A stretch of 64,000 nucleotides of DNA. It comes from RAM1 sp041905405 (GTDB lineage: Bacteria; Pseudomonadota; Gammaproteobacteria; Burkholderiales; Burkholderiaceae_C). Where the stretch lies: contig JAYRLC010000007.1 in NCBI GenBank assembly GCA_041905405.1, positions 85,696 to 149,695 of the forward strand, read 5' to 3'. How positions within the stretch are numbered: the first letter of the stretch is position 1; every line of letters starts with the position of its first letter. The position numbers and the translations under genes were made by a program. The notes under the pieces are model-generated. The model was given only the letters and a program-made list of their open reading frames with translations. It searched no databases and was not told where the DNA came from. Below, piece by piece: positions 7,614-16,223 of this stretch.

Positions 7614-8744
7614 ATGAACGCCAAAGCCACCGCCCCCGGCACCGATGCCTGGTATGCGAACCCCGTCGACAAAACCAGCCAGACCGACGACGAACGCATC
7701 AAGGACATCACCGTGCTGCCCCCTCCTGAACACCTGATCCGCTTCTTCCCCATCCGCGGCACCGCCGTGGAATCGCTGATCACCGACACGCGCAAGAACA
7801 TCCACAACATCATCGCGGGCAAGGACGACCGCCTGCTCGTCGTGATCGGCCCGTGCTCGATCCATGACCCGGCCGCCGCGCTGGACTATGCGCGCCGCCT
7901 GAAGGAAGCGCGCAGCAAGTACGCCGGCACGCTCGAAGTGGTGATGCGCGTGTACTTCGAGAAGCCCCGCACCACCGTCGGCTGGAAGGGACTGATCAAC
8001 GACCCCTACCTGGACGAAAGCTTCCGCATCGACGAAGGCCTGCGCATCGCGCGCCAGCTGCTCATCGAGATCAACCGCCTGGGCCTGCCGGCCGGCAGCG
8101 AGTTCCTGGACGTGATCTCGCCGCAGTACATCGGCGACCTGATCAGCTGGGGCGCGATCGGCGCGCGCACGACCGAAAGCCAGGTGCACCGCGAACTGGC
8201 ATCGGGCCTGTCGGCGCCCATCGGCTTCAAGAACGGCACCGACGGCAACATCAAGATCGCCACCGACGCCATCCAGGCGGCGGCGCGCGGCCACCACTTC
8301 CTGTCGGTGCACAAGAACGGCCAGGTCGCCATCGTGCAGACCAACGGCAACAAGGACTGCCACGTGATCCTGCGCGGCGGCAAGGCGCCCAACTACGACG
8401 CGGCGTCGGTCGCCGCCGCCTGCAAGGAGCTGGAAGCTTCCAAACTGCCCGCCACGCTGATGGTCGATTGCAGCCACGCCAACAGCAGCAAGCAGCATGA
8501 AAAGCAGATCGACGTGGCGCGCGACATCGCCACCCAGATCGCGGGTGGTTCGCGCCAGGTGTTCGGCCTGATGGTGGAAAGCCACCTGATGCCCGGTGCC
8601 CAGAAATTCACGCCCGGCAAGGACGATTCCGGCGCGCTGGAGTACGGCAAGAGCATCACCGATGCGTGCATCGGCTGGGGCGATTCGCTGCAGGTGCTGG
8701 ACGTTCTGTCCGAGTCGGTCAAGCAGCGCCGGGCCCGCAAGTAA
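7614..8744 (+). CDS. aroG: 3-deoxy-7-phosphoheptulonate (DAHP) synthase, class I
   Basis: This enzyme condenses phosphoenolpyruvate and erythrose 4-phosphate into DAHP, the first step of the shikimate pathway. The 376-residue protein shows the class I (AroF/G/H) landmarks GPCSIHDP, MRVYFEKPRTTVGWKGLINDP, IGARTTESQ, GFKNGTDG and VDCSHANSSK. Start ATG 7614 is preceded by AGGAAA. The frame is open farther upstream, but that region is the attenuator, so the longer form is rejected. Which amino acid feeds back on this isozyme cannot be read directly. The leader carries Phe, Tyr and Trp codons, with Phe dominant. Confidence 0.95.
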   Translation: MNAKATAPGTDAWYANPVDKTSQTDDERIKDITVLPPPEHLIRFFPIRGTAVESLITDTRKNIHNIIAGKDDRLLVVIGPCSIHDPAAALDYARRLKEARSKYAGTLEVVMRVYFEKPRTTVGWKGLINDPYLDESFRIDEGLRIARQLLIEINRLGLPAGSEFLDVISPQYIGDLISWGAIGARTTESQVHRELASGLSAPIGFKNGTDGNIKIATDAIQAAARGHHFLSVHKNGQVAIVQTNGNKDCHVILRGGKAPNYDAASVAAACKELEASKLPATLMVDCSHANSSKQHEKQIDVARDIATQIAGGSRQVFGLMVESHLMPGAQKFTPGKDDSGALEYGKSITDACIGWGDSLQVLDVLSESVKQRRARK

Positions 8745-8814
8745 GGCGCATCGGGTTTGACGGGATTGCCGCGCGGCACCGGACGCGGCAAGCTCTGCGC
8801 AACGGAGGTACCCC

Positions 8815-9126
8815 ATGCGCAGCGAAATCACCGTCAAGCTTGCCGATGGCGCCGAGCTTCGCTTTGACCTCGACGAGGTCCAGCCCATGCCCCATGACGT
8901 GGCGCGGTGGTGGCTGGACGATCAGTTCACCCGCCTGGGCTGCGAGCCGCTGCGGCCCACGGGCAAGGTGCTGACGGCCGACAAGGTCCTGTGCGTGGCC
9001 CAGGCCGCGGGCGCGAAGCTGTTCGCCGACGCCAAATGGGCCGGCGAATTCTCACGCGCGACGAGCGCCGCGCTGGCCAAGCCGGTGGTCCGGCTGGACG
9101 TTGCGGCCATGGCCATCACGTACTGA
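8815..9126 (+). CDS. Small conserved hypothetical protein
   Basis: This is a 103-residue soluble protein of unrecognised family. A strong ribosome binding site (GGAGGT at 8804-8809) sits just before ATG 8815, which argues that it is a real gene. The N terminus looks like beta strands (EITVKLADGAELRFDLDEV) followed by helical segments; no Cys pair, signal peptide or membrane segment stands out. It lies 70 bases after the DAHP synthase gene and ends in an 11-base overlap with convergent mpl. Confidence 0.75.
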   Translation: MRSEITVKLADGAELRFDLDEVQPMPHDVARWWLDDQFTRLGCEPLRPTGKVLTADKVLCVAQAAGAKLFADAKWAGEFSRATSAALAKPVVRLDVAAMAITY

Positions 9127-10495
9127 GCGGTCTGTCCAGGGCCTGCAGCAGCCGGGCGTGAATGCCGCCGAATCCGCCGTTGCTCATGCACAGCACATGG
9201 TCGCCGGGGCGCGCCGCGGCGCCGACCTGAGCCAGTACGCCGTCGATCGTGTCGGCCACCTGGGCGCGCGCGCCCAGCGGGGCCAGCGCTTCCGCCGCGT
9301 CCCAGCCCAGAGCGCCGCTGTGGCAGAACGACAGGTCGGCCTGCTCCAGGCTCCAGGGCAGCTGCGCCTTCATCGCGCCCAGCTTCATGGTGTTGCTGCG
9401 CGGCTCGAACACCGCCAGGATGCGTGCGTTGCCCACCTTGCGCCGCAGGCCGTCCACGGTGGTGCGGATGGCGGTGGGATGGTGGGCAAAGTCGTCATAC
9501 ACGGTGATGCCGTTGACGACGCCGCGCACCTCCATGCGCCGGCGCACGTTCTGGAACGCGCCCAGCGCTTCGGCCGCGACGGACGGCGCGACGCCCACAT
9601 GCTCCGCGGCCGCGATCGCAGCCAGCGCGTTGAGCTGGTTGTGCACGCCGGACAGCGCCCATTCGACGCGTCCCGCGGTGACGCCACCCTGCACCACGTC
9701 GAACGCGTCGGGCTCGCCGGCGGCTGAAAAATCGCTCACGGCTGCGCCGAAGCTGCGCACCTCGCTCCAGCAGCCGGCGTGCAGCACGCGGGCCAGGCTT
9801 TCCTCCAGCCCGTTGACCACCACGCGGCCCGACGGCGGAACGGTACGCACCAGGTGGTGGAACTGCCGCTCGATCGCGGCCAGGTCGTCGAAGATGTCGG
9901 CGTGGTCGAACTCCAGGTTGTTCAGCACGGCGGTGCGCGGCCGGTAGTGCACGAACTTGCTGCGCTTGTCGAAGAATGCGGTGTCGTATTCGTCGGCTTC
10001 GATCACGAAGGTTTTGCCGGCACCCAGCCGCGCCGACACGCCGAAGTTCATGGGGACGCCGCCGACCAGAAAGCCCGGTGCCAGCCCCGCATGTTCCAGC
10101 ACCCAGGCCAGCATGGACGTGGTGGTGGTCTTGCCGTGCGTGCCCGCCACGGCCAGCACGTGGCGGCCCTGCAGCACGTTTTCGGCCAGCCACTGCGGTC
10201 CGCTGGTGTAGGGGGCGCCTGCGTCCAGGATGGCTTCCATCAGCGGAAATTTGGGCGAGCCGTCGGGCAGGCGGGCGCGCGACACCACGTTGCCCACGAC
10301 CCAGACGTCGGGCTTGAGCGCCATCTGGTCGGCGCCAAAGCCCTCGATGAGATCAATGCCCAGCGCCCGCAACTGGTCGCTCATGGGCGGATACACACCC
10401 GCGTCGCAGCCGGTGACCTTGTGCCCCGCCTCGCGGGCCAGCGCGGCCACACCGCCCATGAATGTGCCGCAGATGCCCAGGATGTGAATATGCAT
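9116..10495 (-). CDS. mpl: UDP-N-acetylmuramate:L-alanyl-gamma-D-glutamyl-meso-diaminopimelate ligase
   Basis: Mpl reattaches the recycled tripeptide L-Ala-gamma-D-Glu-meso-DAP to UDP-MurNAc in cytoplasmic murein recycling. The 459-residue sequence has the N-terminal HILGICGTFMGG motif that separates Mpl from MurC, the ATP-binding loop AGTHGKTTTTSM, the central EADEYDTAFFDKRSKF motif, and a C-terminal ligase domain with DDFAHHPTA. The ATG at 10495 is the first good start. Its 3' end overlaps the preceding small gene by 11 bases. The next gene on this strand ends 27 bases upstream. Confidence 0.95.
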   Translation of the reverse strand: MHIHILGICGTFMGGVAALAREAGHKVTGCDAGVYPPMSDQLRALGIDLIEGFGADQMALKPDVWVVGNVVSRARLPDGSPKFPLMEAILDAGAPYTSGPQWLAENVLQGRHVLAVAGTHGKTTTTSMLAWVLEHAGLAPGFLVGGVPMNFGVSARLGAGKTFVIEADEYDTAFFDKRSKFVHYRPRTAVLNNLEFDHADIFDDLAAIERQFHHLVRTVPPSGRVVVNGLEESLARVLHAGCWSEVRSFGAAVSDFSAAGEPDAFDVVQGGVTAGRVEWALSGVHNQLNALAAIAAAEHVGVAPSVAAEALGAFQNVRRRMEVRGVVNGITVYDDFAHHPTAIRTTVDGLRRKVGNARILAVFEPRSNTMKLGAMKAQLPWSLEQADLSFCHSGALGWDAAEALAPLGARAQVADTIDGVLAQVGAAARPGDHVLCMSNGGFGGIHARLLQALDRPLST

Positions 10496-10522
10496 GGGCG
10501 CTGATTATCGGGCTCGGCCCGG

Positions 10523-12151
10523 CTACTTCGGAAAGCGTTCGCGCAGCTTCATCTTCCAGAACTTGCCGGTGGACGTGCGCGGCACGGCGTCGATGAACTC
10601 ATAGCGGTCTGGCAGCTGCCATTTGGCGAAGCTGCGGGCCAGCAGCAGTTCGTTGAGCGCGGCAGGCGTCACGGCCTGCCCGGGCTTGAGCACCACGCAG
10701 GCCAGCGGCCGCTCGCTCCACTTGTCGTCCGGAATGGCGATCACGGCGGCTTCGGCCACGGCAGGGTGGGCCATGAGGGCGTTCTCCAGGTCCACCGAGC
10801 TGATCCATTCGCCGCCGGATTTAATGAGGTCCTTGGTGCGGTCGCTGATTTTCACGAAGCCCAGTTCGTCCACCGACGCGACGTCACCGGTGCGCAGCCA
10901 GCCGTCGGCGGTGAATTTCTCGGGCTCCACGGGAACCTCGTGGTACGACCCCGTGATGAAAGGGCCACGCACCTGGATTTCCCCCACGCTTTTGCCGTCC
11001 CAGGGCTGCTCGCCGCTGTCGCCCGCGACGCGCAGGTCCACCAGCGGGACCGGCACCCCCGCCATGGCGGCGCGGCGGTAGCGCTCGTCCAGGCCGGCGC
11101 CGCGCAGTTCGGCCCGAGGGTAGGAGATGGTGCACACGGGCGAGGTCTCGGTCATGCCCCAGCCCTGCAGGATCCAGATGCCGTGTTTGTCGAACGCACG
11201 GATCAGCGACTCGGGCACGGCCGCACCGCCCACCAGCGACTTCATGCCGCGCGGCAGCGTCCAGCGGCCCTTGTTGGGTGAGCCCTCCACCTGCGAGGCG
11301 TCATAGGCCTGGATCAGGCTCATCCAGATCGTGGGCACGCCCAGCGCGAGTGTTGGCGGCTCCAGCTGCATCAGGTCCAGCAGGTCGTCGGGGTGCAGGT
11401 GCGGCCCCGGAAAGACGAGCTTCACGCCCATCATGACCGCGCCATACGGCATGCCCCAGCTGTTGGCATGGAACATGGGTGTGACGGGCAGGACCACGTC
11501 GGTCCCGCGCAGGCCCCAGAAGTCGCCCAGGCTGGCCACCAGCGTGTGCAGGATGGTGGAGCGGTGTGAATACACCACGCCCTTGGGCCGGCCCGTGGTG
11601 CCGGAGGTGTAGCACATGGCCACGGGCGCGTTCTCGTCGTGGGGTGGGTAGCTGAAGCCGTCGGGGTCGGCACCGGCCAGCAGGGCCTCATAGTCCGTGA
11701 ACTCCGCCGGCACGGCCGCACCTGAGAACGGGAACACCAGCACTGTCTCGAACGCGTGCAGGTGCGCGAACTGGCGGTACAGCGGCAGCAGCACGTCGTC
11801 GATCACCAGGAACCGGTCCTTTGCGTCGCCCGCGATCCAGCCGATCTCGTCGGGCGACAGCCGCAGGTTGAGCGTGTGCATCACGCCGCCTGCCGCCGGG
11901 ATGCCGAAATAGCACTCCAGGTGCGCATGGTGGTTCCAGCAGAGCGTGGCCACGCGGTCCCCGGACTTGAGCCCCAGCTTCTGCAAAGCGGACGCCAGCG
12001 CCCGGGTGCGCCGGTAAAACTCGCCATAGGTATGCCGGCGCAGCGATTTGTTGGGCAGGCGCGAGACGATCTCATTGCCGCCAAACAGCGTGCCGGCCCG
12101 CTCCAGCAGATGGTTGAGCGACAGCGGCACGTCCATCATGGTGCTTTGCAT
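10523..12151 (-). CDS. Long/medium-chain acyl-CoA synthetase (AMP-forming)
   Basis: This 542-residue enzyme of the ANL superfamily would activate a carboxylic acid to its acyl-CoA through an acyl-adenylate. Visible motifs are the phosphate loop CYTSGTTGRPKGV, GWGMTETSP, the hinge region WLRTGDVAS...ISDRTKDLIKSGGEW, and the C-terminal catalytic Lys in RTSTGKFWK. It resembles the group often named 3-methylmercaptopropionyl-CoA ligase or long-chain fatty acid ligase; the substrate cannot be decided by sequence. The start ATG 12151 is preceded by GGAGACAAGCC, a reasonable ribosome binding site. It is divergent from the gene starting at 12225. Confidence 0.9.
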   Translation of the reverse strand: MQSTMMDVPLSLNHLLERAGTLFGGNEIVSRLPNKSLRRHTYGEFYRRTRALASALQKLGLKSGDRVATLCWNHHAHLECYFGIPAAGGVMHTLNLRLSPDEIGWIAGDAKDRFLVIDDVLLPLYRQFAHLHAFETVLVFPFSGAAVPAEFTDYEALLAGADPDGFSYPPHDENAPVAMCYTSGTTGRPKGVVYSHRSTILHTLVASLGDFWGLRGTDVVLPVTPMFHANSWGMPYGAVMMGVKLVFPGPHLHPDDLLDLMQLEPPTLALGVPTIWMSLIQAYDASQVEGSPNKGRWTLPRGMKSLVGGAAVPESLIRAFDKHGIWILQGWGMTETSPVCTISYPRAELRGAGLDERYRRAAMAGVPVPLVDLRVAGDSGEQPWDGKSVGEIQVRGPFITGSYHEVPVEPEKFTADGWLRTGDVASVDELGFVKISDRTKDLIKSGGEWISSVDLENALMAHPAVAEAAVIAIPDDKWSERPLACVVLKPGQAVTPAALNELLLARSFAKWQLPDRYEFIDAVPRTSTGKFWKMKLRERFPK

Positions 12152-12224
12152 GGCTTGTCTCCAGCGTTGTTCGTGGGGACTTTACGGGCGACCCCGGGGG
12201 CCGGGCAATGCAGAATGTCCCCCA

Positions 12225-12830
12225 ATGGACAGCACGCATGACAACACCCGCCGGGAAATCGCCGCCACGGCCGCCCGCATGGTCGTCGAAGAAGGCCTGG
12301 AATACGGTCCGGCCAAACGACGTGCCGTCAAGCAGCTGGGGCTGAACGCCCGCGCCGCACTGCCCGACAACGACCTGGTCGAGGACGCCGTGCGGGAATA
12401 CATAGAGCTCTTCTGTGCGGACACCCAGCCGGGCGAACTGGCGGCGCTGCGCCGGCTGGCGCTGGTGTGGATGGAGCGTGTGGCCGAGTTCCGCCCGCAC
12501 CTGGCCGGCGCCGTCTGGCACGGCACGGCCACCCGGCTGTCGGACATTTATATCCAGCTGTTCTGCGACGACCCCAAGTCGGCCGAAATCGCGCTCATCG
12601 ACCATCAGGTGGCCTATGAACCCCGGACGGTGACGGGCTTCCAGGGGGAGCCGGTCGAGGCCCTGAGCCTGTCCAGCGTCAGCCGGGAACTTGGCGAGGC
12701 GATCGGCATTCACTTGCTGGTGCACGACCATGACGACCTGCGCGGGGCGCTCAAGCCCGACGCGAAAGGCCGTACCCCGCGCGGCGACCTGAACGCCGTG
12801 CGTGCCCTGATGGCTGAAACAACCCTATGA
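12225..12830 (+). CDS. Conserved hypothetical protein upstream of tlpA
   Basis: This is a 201-residue soluble protein of uncertain family. The N terminus (RREIAATAARMVVEEGLEYGPAKRRAVKQLGL) looks like a helical, TetR-like fold start but lacks a clear helix-turn-helix. The middle has ATRLSDIYIQLFCDDPKSAEIALIDHQV, which faintly recalls nucleotidyltransferase-type proteins. ATG 12225 was chosen because residues further upstream overlap the divergent promoter region of the acyl-CoA synthetase. Its stop overlaps the next start as ATGA, so it is translationally coupled to the TlpA-like gene. No function is assigned. Confidence 0.75.
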   Translation: MDSTHDNTRREIAATAARMVVEEGLEYGPAKRRAVKQLGLNARAALPDNDLVEDAVREYIELFCADTQPGELAALRRLALVWMERVAEFRPHLAGAVWHGTATRLSDIYIQLFCDDPKSAEIALIDHQVAYEPRTVTGFQGEPVEALSLSSVSRELGEAIGIHLLVHDHDDLRGALKPDAKGRTPRGDLNAVRALMAETTL

Positions 12831-13369
12831 CTTCTTCGACGATGAATCCCGGCCGCCGCAGGCTGGTCTTTGGCGGCACGGCCGCCGTGGCAGGTCTGGC
12901 CGGCGCGGGCCTGGCATGGTGGCGGCTGCGGCCGCATGACGTGGCCGACGGTGCCGAAGCCGCGCTGTGGGGCCTGAAATTCGACACGCCCACGGGTTCG
13001 CAGCTGGCCATGGCGCCCCTGCGGGGCCGGCCGCTGCTGGTCAACTTCTGGGCGACCTGGTGTCCGCCCTGTGTCGAAGAAATGCCACTTCTGGATCGTT
13101 TCTACCGCGAACATGCCACCAAAGGTTGGCAAGTTGTCGGCTTGGCGATAGACCAACCCAGCGCCGTCAGAACTTTCCTGACCAAAGTACCGGTGAGTTT
13201 TCCGGTAGGATTGGCGGGTTTGAGCGGCACGGACCTGGGTAAGTCGCTGGGCAATCTGACCGGCGCGCTCCCGTTCACCGTCGTGTTCAACGCCCAGGGC
13301 GGCATCGCCCAGCGCAAGATGGGCAAGGTGTCTGAAGATGACCTGAAGCAATGGGCTCAATTGCGCTGA
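12827..13369 (+). CDS. TlpA-type membrane-anchored or exported thioredoxin
   Basis: This 180-residue periplasmic thiol-disulfide oxidoreductase begins with a twin-arginine-like region (RRRLVFGG, 10-17) followed by a hydrophobic stretch to about residue 32. A thioredoxin fold carries the active site WATWCPPC with Cys79 and Cys82. Relatives reduce apo-cytochromes or copper-site proteins during maturation, or act generally in the periplasm. Its ATG overlaps the preceding stop by 4 bases. The final third is less GC-rich than its neighbours. Confidence 0.9.
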   Translation: MTSSTMNPGRRRLVFGGTAAVAGLAGAGLAWWRLRPHDVADGAEAALWGLKFDTPTGSQLAMAPLRGRPLLVNFWATWCPPCVEEMPLLDRFYREHATKGWQVVGLAIDQPSAVRTFLTKVPVSFPVGLAGLSGTDLGKSLGNLTGALPFTVVFNAQGGIAQRKMGKVSEDDLKQWAQLR

Positions 13370-13456
13370 TTAAAAGAAAAAGCGCTCCGAAGACGTAAAT
13401 TGCCTGCAAATTGATGTAAATTCGCGATCCATTCGATTGCAGCCGTTGGAGAGAGC

Positions 13457-13915
13457 ATGGATTTGCGCAAACTCAAGACCTTGATCGACCTCGTGTCCGA
13501 GTCAAATGTCTCTGAACTGGAAATCACCGAAGCCGAAGGTAAGGTCCGTATCGTCAAGGGCGGTGGCGCCGTCGTCCAGCAAATGGCCGCACCCGTCATG
13601 GTGGCCGCACCAGCGCCCGCCGCTGCCGTAACTGCGGCCGCACCTGCTGCCGCAGCGCCGGCTGCCGCCGAAGCCCCGGCTGGCCATCTGGTCAAATCGC
13701 CGATGGTGGGCACGTTCTACCGCTCGTCCAGCCCCGGCGCCAAGCCTTTTGTGGAAATCGGCAGCCAGGTCAAGCAGGGCGACACCATCTGCATCATTGA
13801 GGCCATGAAGATCCTCAACGAGATCGAGGCCGACAAGACCGGCACCGTGACCCAGATCCTGGGTGAGAACGGCCAGGCCGTCGAATACGGCCAGCCGCTG
13901 TTCACGATCGAGTGA
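13457..13915 (+). CDS. accB: Acetyl-CoA carboxylase biotin carboxyl carrier protein
   Basis: AccB carries the carboxybiotin between the biotin carboxylase and the carboxyltransferase in fatty acid synthesis. The 152-residue protein has the usual three parts: an N-terminal helical region (1-30), an Ala/Pro linker (about 44-75), and a biotinyl domain with the EAMK motif whose Lys118 is biotinylated. GGAGAG precedes ATG 13457. The gene lies 30 bases before accC, the standard accBC operon, and the partner prmA follows. Confidence 0.97.
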   Translation: MDLRKLKTLIDLVSESNVSELEITEAEGKVRIVKGGGAVVQQMAAPVMVAAPAPAAAVTAAAPAAAAPAAAEAPAGHLVKSPMVGTFYRSSSPGAKPFVEIGSQVKQGDTICIIEAMKILNEIEADKTGTVTQILGENGQAVEYGQPLFTIE

Positions 13916-13945
13916 CGCCCCAGGCGAACAGGTAAGCACCTACTC

Positions 13946-15295
13946 ATGTTCAAGAAAATACTGGTCGCCAACCGCGGTGAGATCGCACTGCGCATCCAGC
14001 GCGCCTGCCGCGAGCTGGGCGTCAAGGCCGTCATGGTCTATTCAGAAGCCGACCGCGAGGCCAAATACGTCAAGCTGGCCGAAGAGGCCGTATGCATCGG
14101 CCCGGCGCCGTCGCCGCTGAGCTACCTCAACATGCCGGCCATCATCTCGGCCGCCGAGGTGACCGACGCCGAAGCCATCCACCCCGGCTACGGCTTCCTG
14201 TCCGAGAACGCCGACTTCGCCGAGCGCGTGGAAAAAAGCGGCTTCCAGTTCATCGGCCCCACGCCCGAGTCCATCCGCATCATGGGTGACAAGGTCTCGG
14301 CCAAGCAGGCCATGATCAAGGCCGGCGTGCCCTGCGTGCCGGGCTCCGAGGGCGAACTGCCCGACGACCCCGTGCAGATCCGCCGTATCGCCAAATCCGT
14401 CGGCTACCCGGTCATCATCAAGGCCGCCGGCGGCGGCGGTGGCCGCGGCATGCGCGTGGTGCACACCGAAGCCGCGCTGGTCAACGCCGTGCAGATGACC
14501 AAGGCCGAGGCGGGCGCCGCGTTCGGCAACCCGGCGGTGTACATGGAGAAATTCCTCCAGAACCCGCGCCACATCGAAATCCAGATCCTGGCCGACAAGC
14601 ACCGCAACGCCGTGTACCTGGGCGAGCGCGACTGCTCCATGCAGCGGCGCCACCAGAAAATCATCGAGGAAGCGCCGGCACCCGGCATCCCGCGCAAACT
14701 GATCGAAAAGATCGGCGAGCGCTGCGCCGCCGCCTGCAAGAAGATCGGCTACCGCGGCGCGGGCACGTTCGAGTTCCTGTACGAGAACGGCGAGTTTTAC
14801 TTCATCGAGATGAACACCCGCGTGCAGGTGGAACACCCGGTCACCGAGCTGATCACTGGCGTGGACATCGTCAAGACGCAGATCATGGTGGCGGCCGGCG
14901 AGAAGCTGCCCTTCACCCAGCGGGACGTGCAGATCCACGGCCACGCGATCGAATGCCGCGTGAACGCCGAGGATCCGTACAAATTCGTGCCGTCGCCCGG
15001 GCGCATCACCATGTGGCACGCCCCCGGCGGCCCCGGCGTGCGCGTGGACTCGCACGTGTACACCAACTACTTCGTGCCGCCCAACTATGACTCCATGATC
15101 GGCAAGATCATCGTGCACGGCGACACGCGCGAAGAGGCCATGGCCCGCATGCGCACCGCGCTGCTGGAGACGGTGGTGGAAGGCATCAACACCAATATTC
15201 CGCTGCACCGCGAGCTGATGGTGGACGCCAAGTTCATGACCGGCGGCACCAACATCCACTACTTGGAAGAGTGGCTCAGTCACCACAAGCGCTGA
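13946..15295 (+). CDS. accC: Acetyl-CoA carboxylase biotin carboxylase
   Basis: AccC carboxylates biotin on AccB using ATP and bicarbonate. The 449-residue length is standard. Visible landmarks are the N-terminal KILVANRGEIALRI, the ATP-grasp glycine loop KAAGGGGGRGMR, ERDCSMQRRHQKIIEEAP, and EMNTRVQVEHPVTE with the catalytic Arg. The stop TGA shares its last base with the prmA start (TGATG at 15293-15297), which suggests translational coupling. Confidence 0.98.
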   Translation: MFKKILVANRGEIALRIQRACRELGVKAVMVYSEADREAKYVKLAEEAVCIGPAPSPLSYLNMPAIISAAEVTDAEAIHPGYGFLSENADFAERVEKSGFQFIGPTPESIRIMGDKVSAKQAMIKAGVPCVPGSEGELPDDPVQIRRIAKSVGYPVIIKAAGGGGGRGMRVVHTEAALVNAVQMTKAEAGAAFGNPAVYMEKFLQNPRHIEIQILADKHRNAVYLGERDCSMQRRHQKIIEEAPAPGIPRKLIEKIGERCAAACKKIGYRGAGTFEFLYENGEFYFIEMNTRVQVEHPVTELITGVDIVKTQIMVAAGEKLPFTQRDVQIHGHAIECRVNAEDPYKFVPSPGRITMWHAPGGPGVRVDSHVYTNYFVPPNYDSMIGKIIVHGDTREEAMARMRTALLETVVEGINTNIPLHRELMVDAKFMTGGTNIHYLEEWLSHHKR

Positions 15296-16176
15296 TGTTC
15301 GAGCTGCGCCTGCTGGCCCCCGAGGACCGCGTCGAAACGCTGAGCGAGGCGCTGGACGCGCTGGACGCTTTGAGCGTCTCGGTCGAGGACGCCGACGCCC
15401 AGACCGACGCCGAGCAGGCGCTGTTCGGCGAGCCCGGCATGCCCCCGCCCAAGGACGGCTGGCAGCGCTCGCGCGTGCTGGCGCTGTTCGCGCAGGAACC
15501 CGGGGCGCAGGAAGCTGTGCAACTGCTGCAGGCGCAGGATTTCTTTGACGGCTGCAAGGTGCTGGGCATTGCACCCGTGCCTGACCAGGACTGGGTCCGC
15601 CTGACGCAGTCGCAGTTCACGCCGGTGGAAATCACGCCCGAGTTCTGGATCGTGCCGACCTGGCATGAACCGCCCGCGCAGGCGCGCAAGGTCATCCGCC
15701 TGGACCCGGGTTTGGCCTTCGGCACCGGCACGCACCCCACTACGCGCATGTGCCTGCGCTGGATCGCGCGCCACGGTGTGCAAGGCCAGCGCGTGCTGGA
15801 CTATGGCTGCGGATCGGGCATCCTGGCCATTGGCGCCGCGCTGCATGGCGGCACGGACATCGACGCGGTGGATATCGACGAAGCGGCAGTGTCATCGACC
15901 GTCGCCAACGCCGAAGCCAACCACGTCACGCTCAAGGCCGGCCTGCCCGACAAGGCGCAAGGTGCCTACAACACCGTGCTGGCCAACATCCTGGCCACGC
16001 CGCTGAAAGTGCTGGCGCCGCTGCTGTGCGCGCACGTGGCGCCGGGCGGCTCGCTGGTGCTGGCGGGCATCCTGGAGCGGCAGGCCGACGAACTGAAAGC
16101 GGCCTATGCACCGCACTGCAAGCTGGATGTGGCCGACACCGAGGACGGCTGGGTCCTGATGACCGCCACGCTCTGA
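15295..16176 (+). CDS. prmA: Ribosomal protein L11 methyltransferase
   Basis: PrmA trimethylates ribosomal protein L11 with S-adenosylmethionine. The 293-residue protein begins MFELRLLAPEDRVE, as betaproteobacterial relatives do, so the start at 15295 overlapping the accC stop is preferred over one 24 bases upstream. The N-terminal substrate domain is followed by the methyltransferase core with GLAFGTGTHPTTRMCL and the SAM motif VLDYGCGSGILAI, then LANILATPL. The gene is in the accBC-prmA operon. Confidence 0.95.
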   Translation: MFELRLLAPEDRVETLSEALDALDALSVSVEDADAQTDAEQALFGEPGMPPPKDGWQRSRVLALFAQEPGAQEAVQLLQAQDFFDGCKVLGIAPVPDQDWVRLTQSQFTPVEITPEFWIVPTWHEPPAQARKVIRLDPGLAFGTGTHPTTRMCLRWIARHGVQGQRVLDYGCGSGILAIGAALHGGTDIDAVDIDEAAVSSTVANAEANHVTLKAGLPDKAQGAYNTVLANILATPLKVLAPLLCAHVAPGGSLVLAGILERQADELKAAYAPHCKLDVADTEDGWVLMTATL

Positions 16177-16223
16177 GGCCCGCAGGGCCGCAAGAGCGAG
16201 CGCCCGCCTACAATCTGTCGCTC

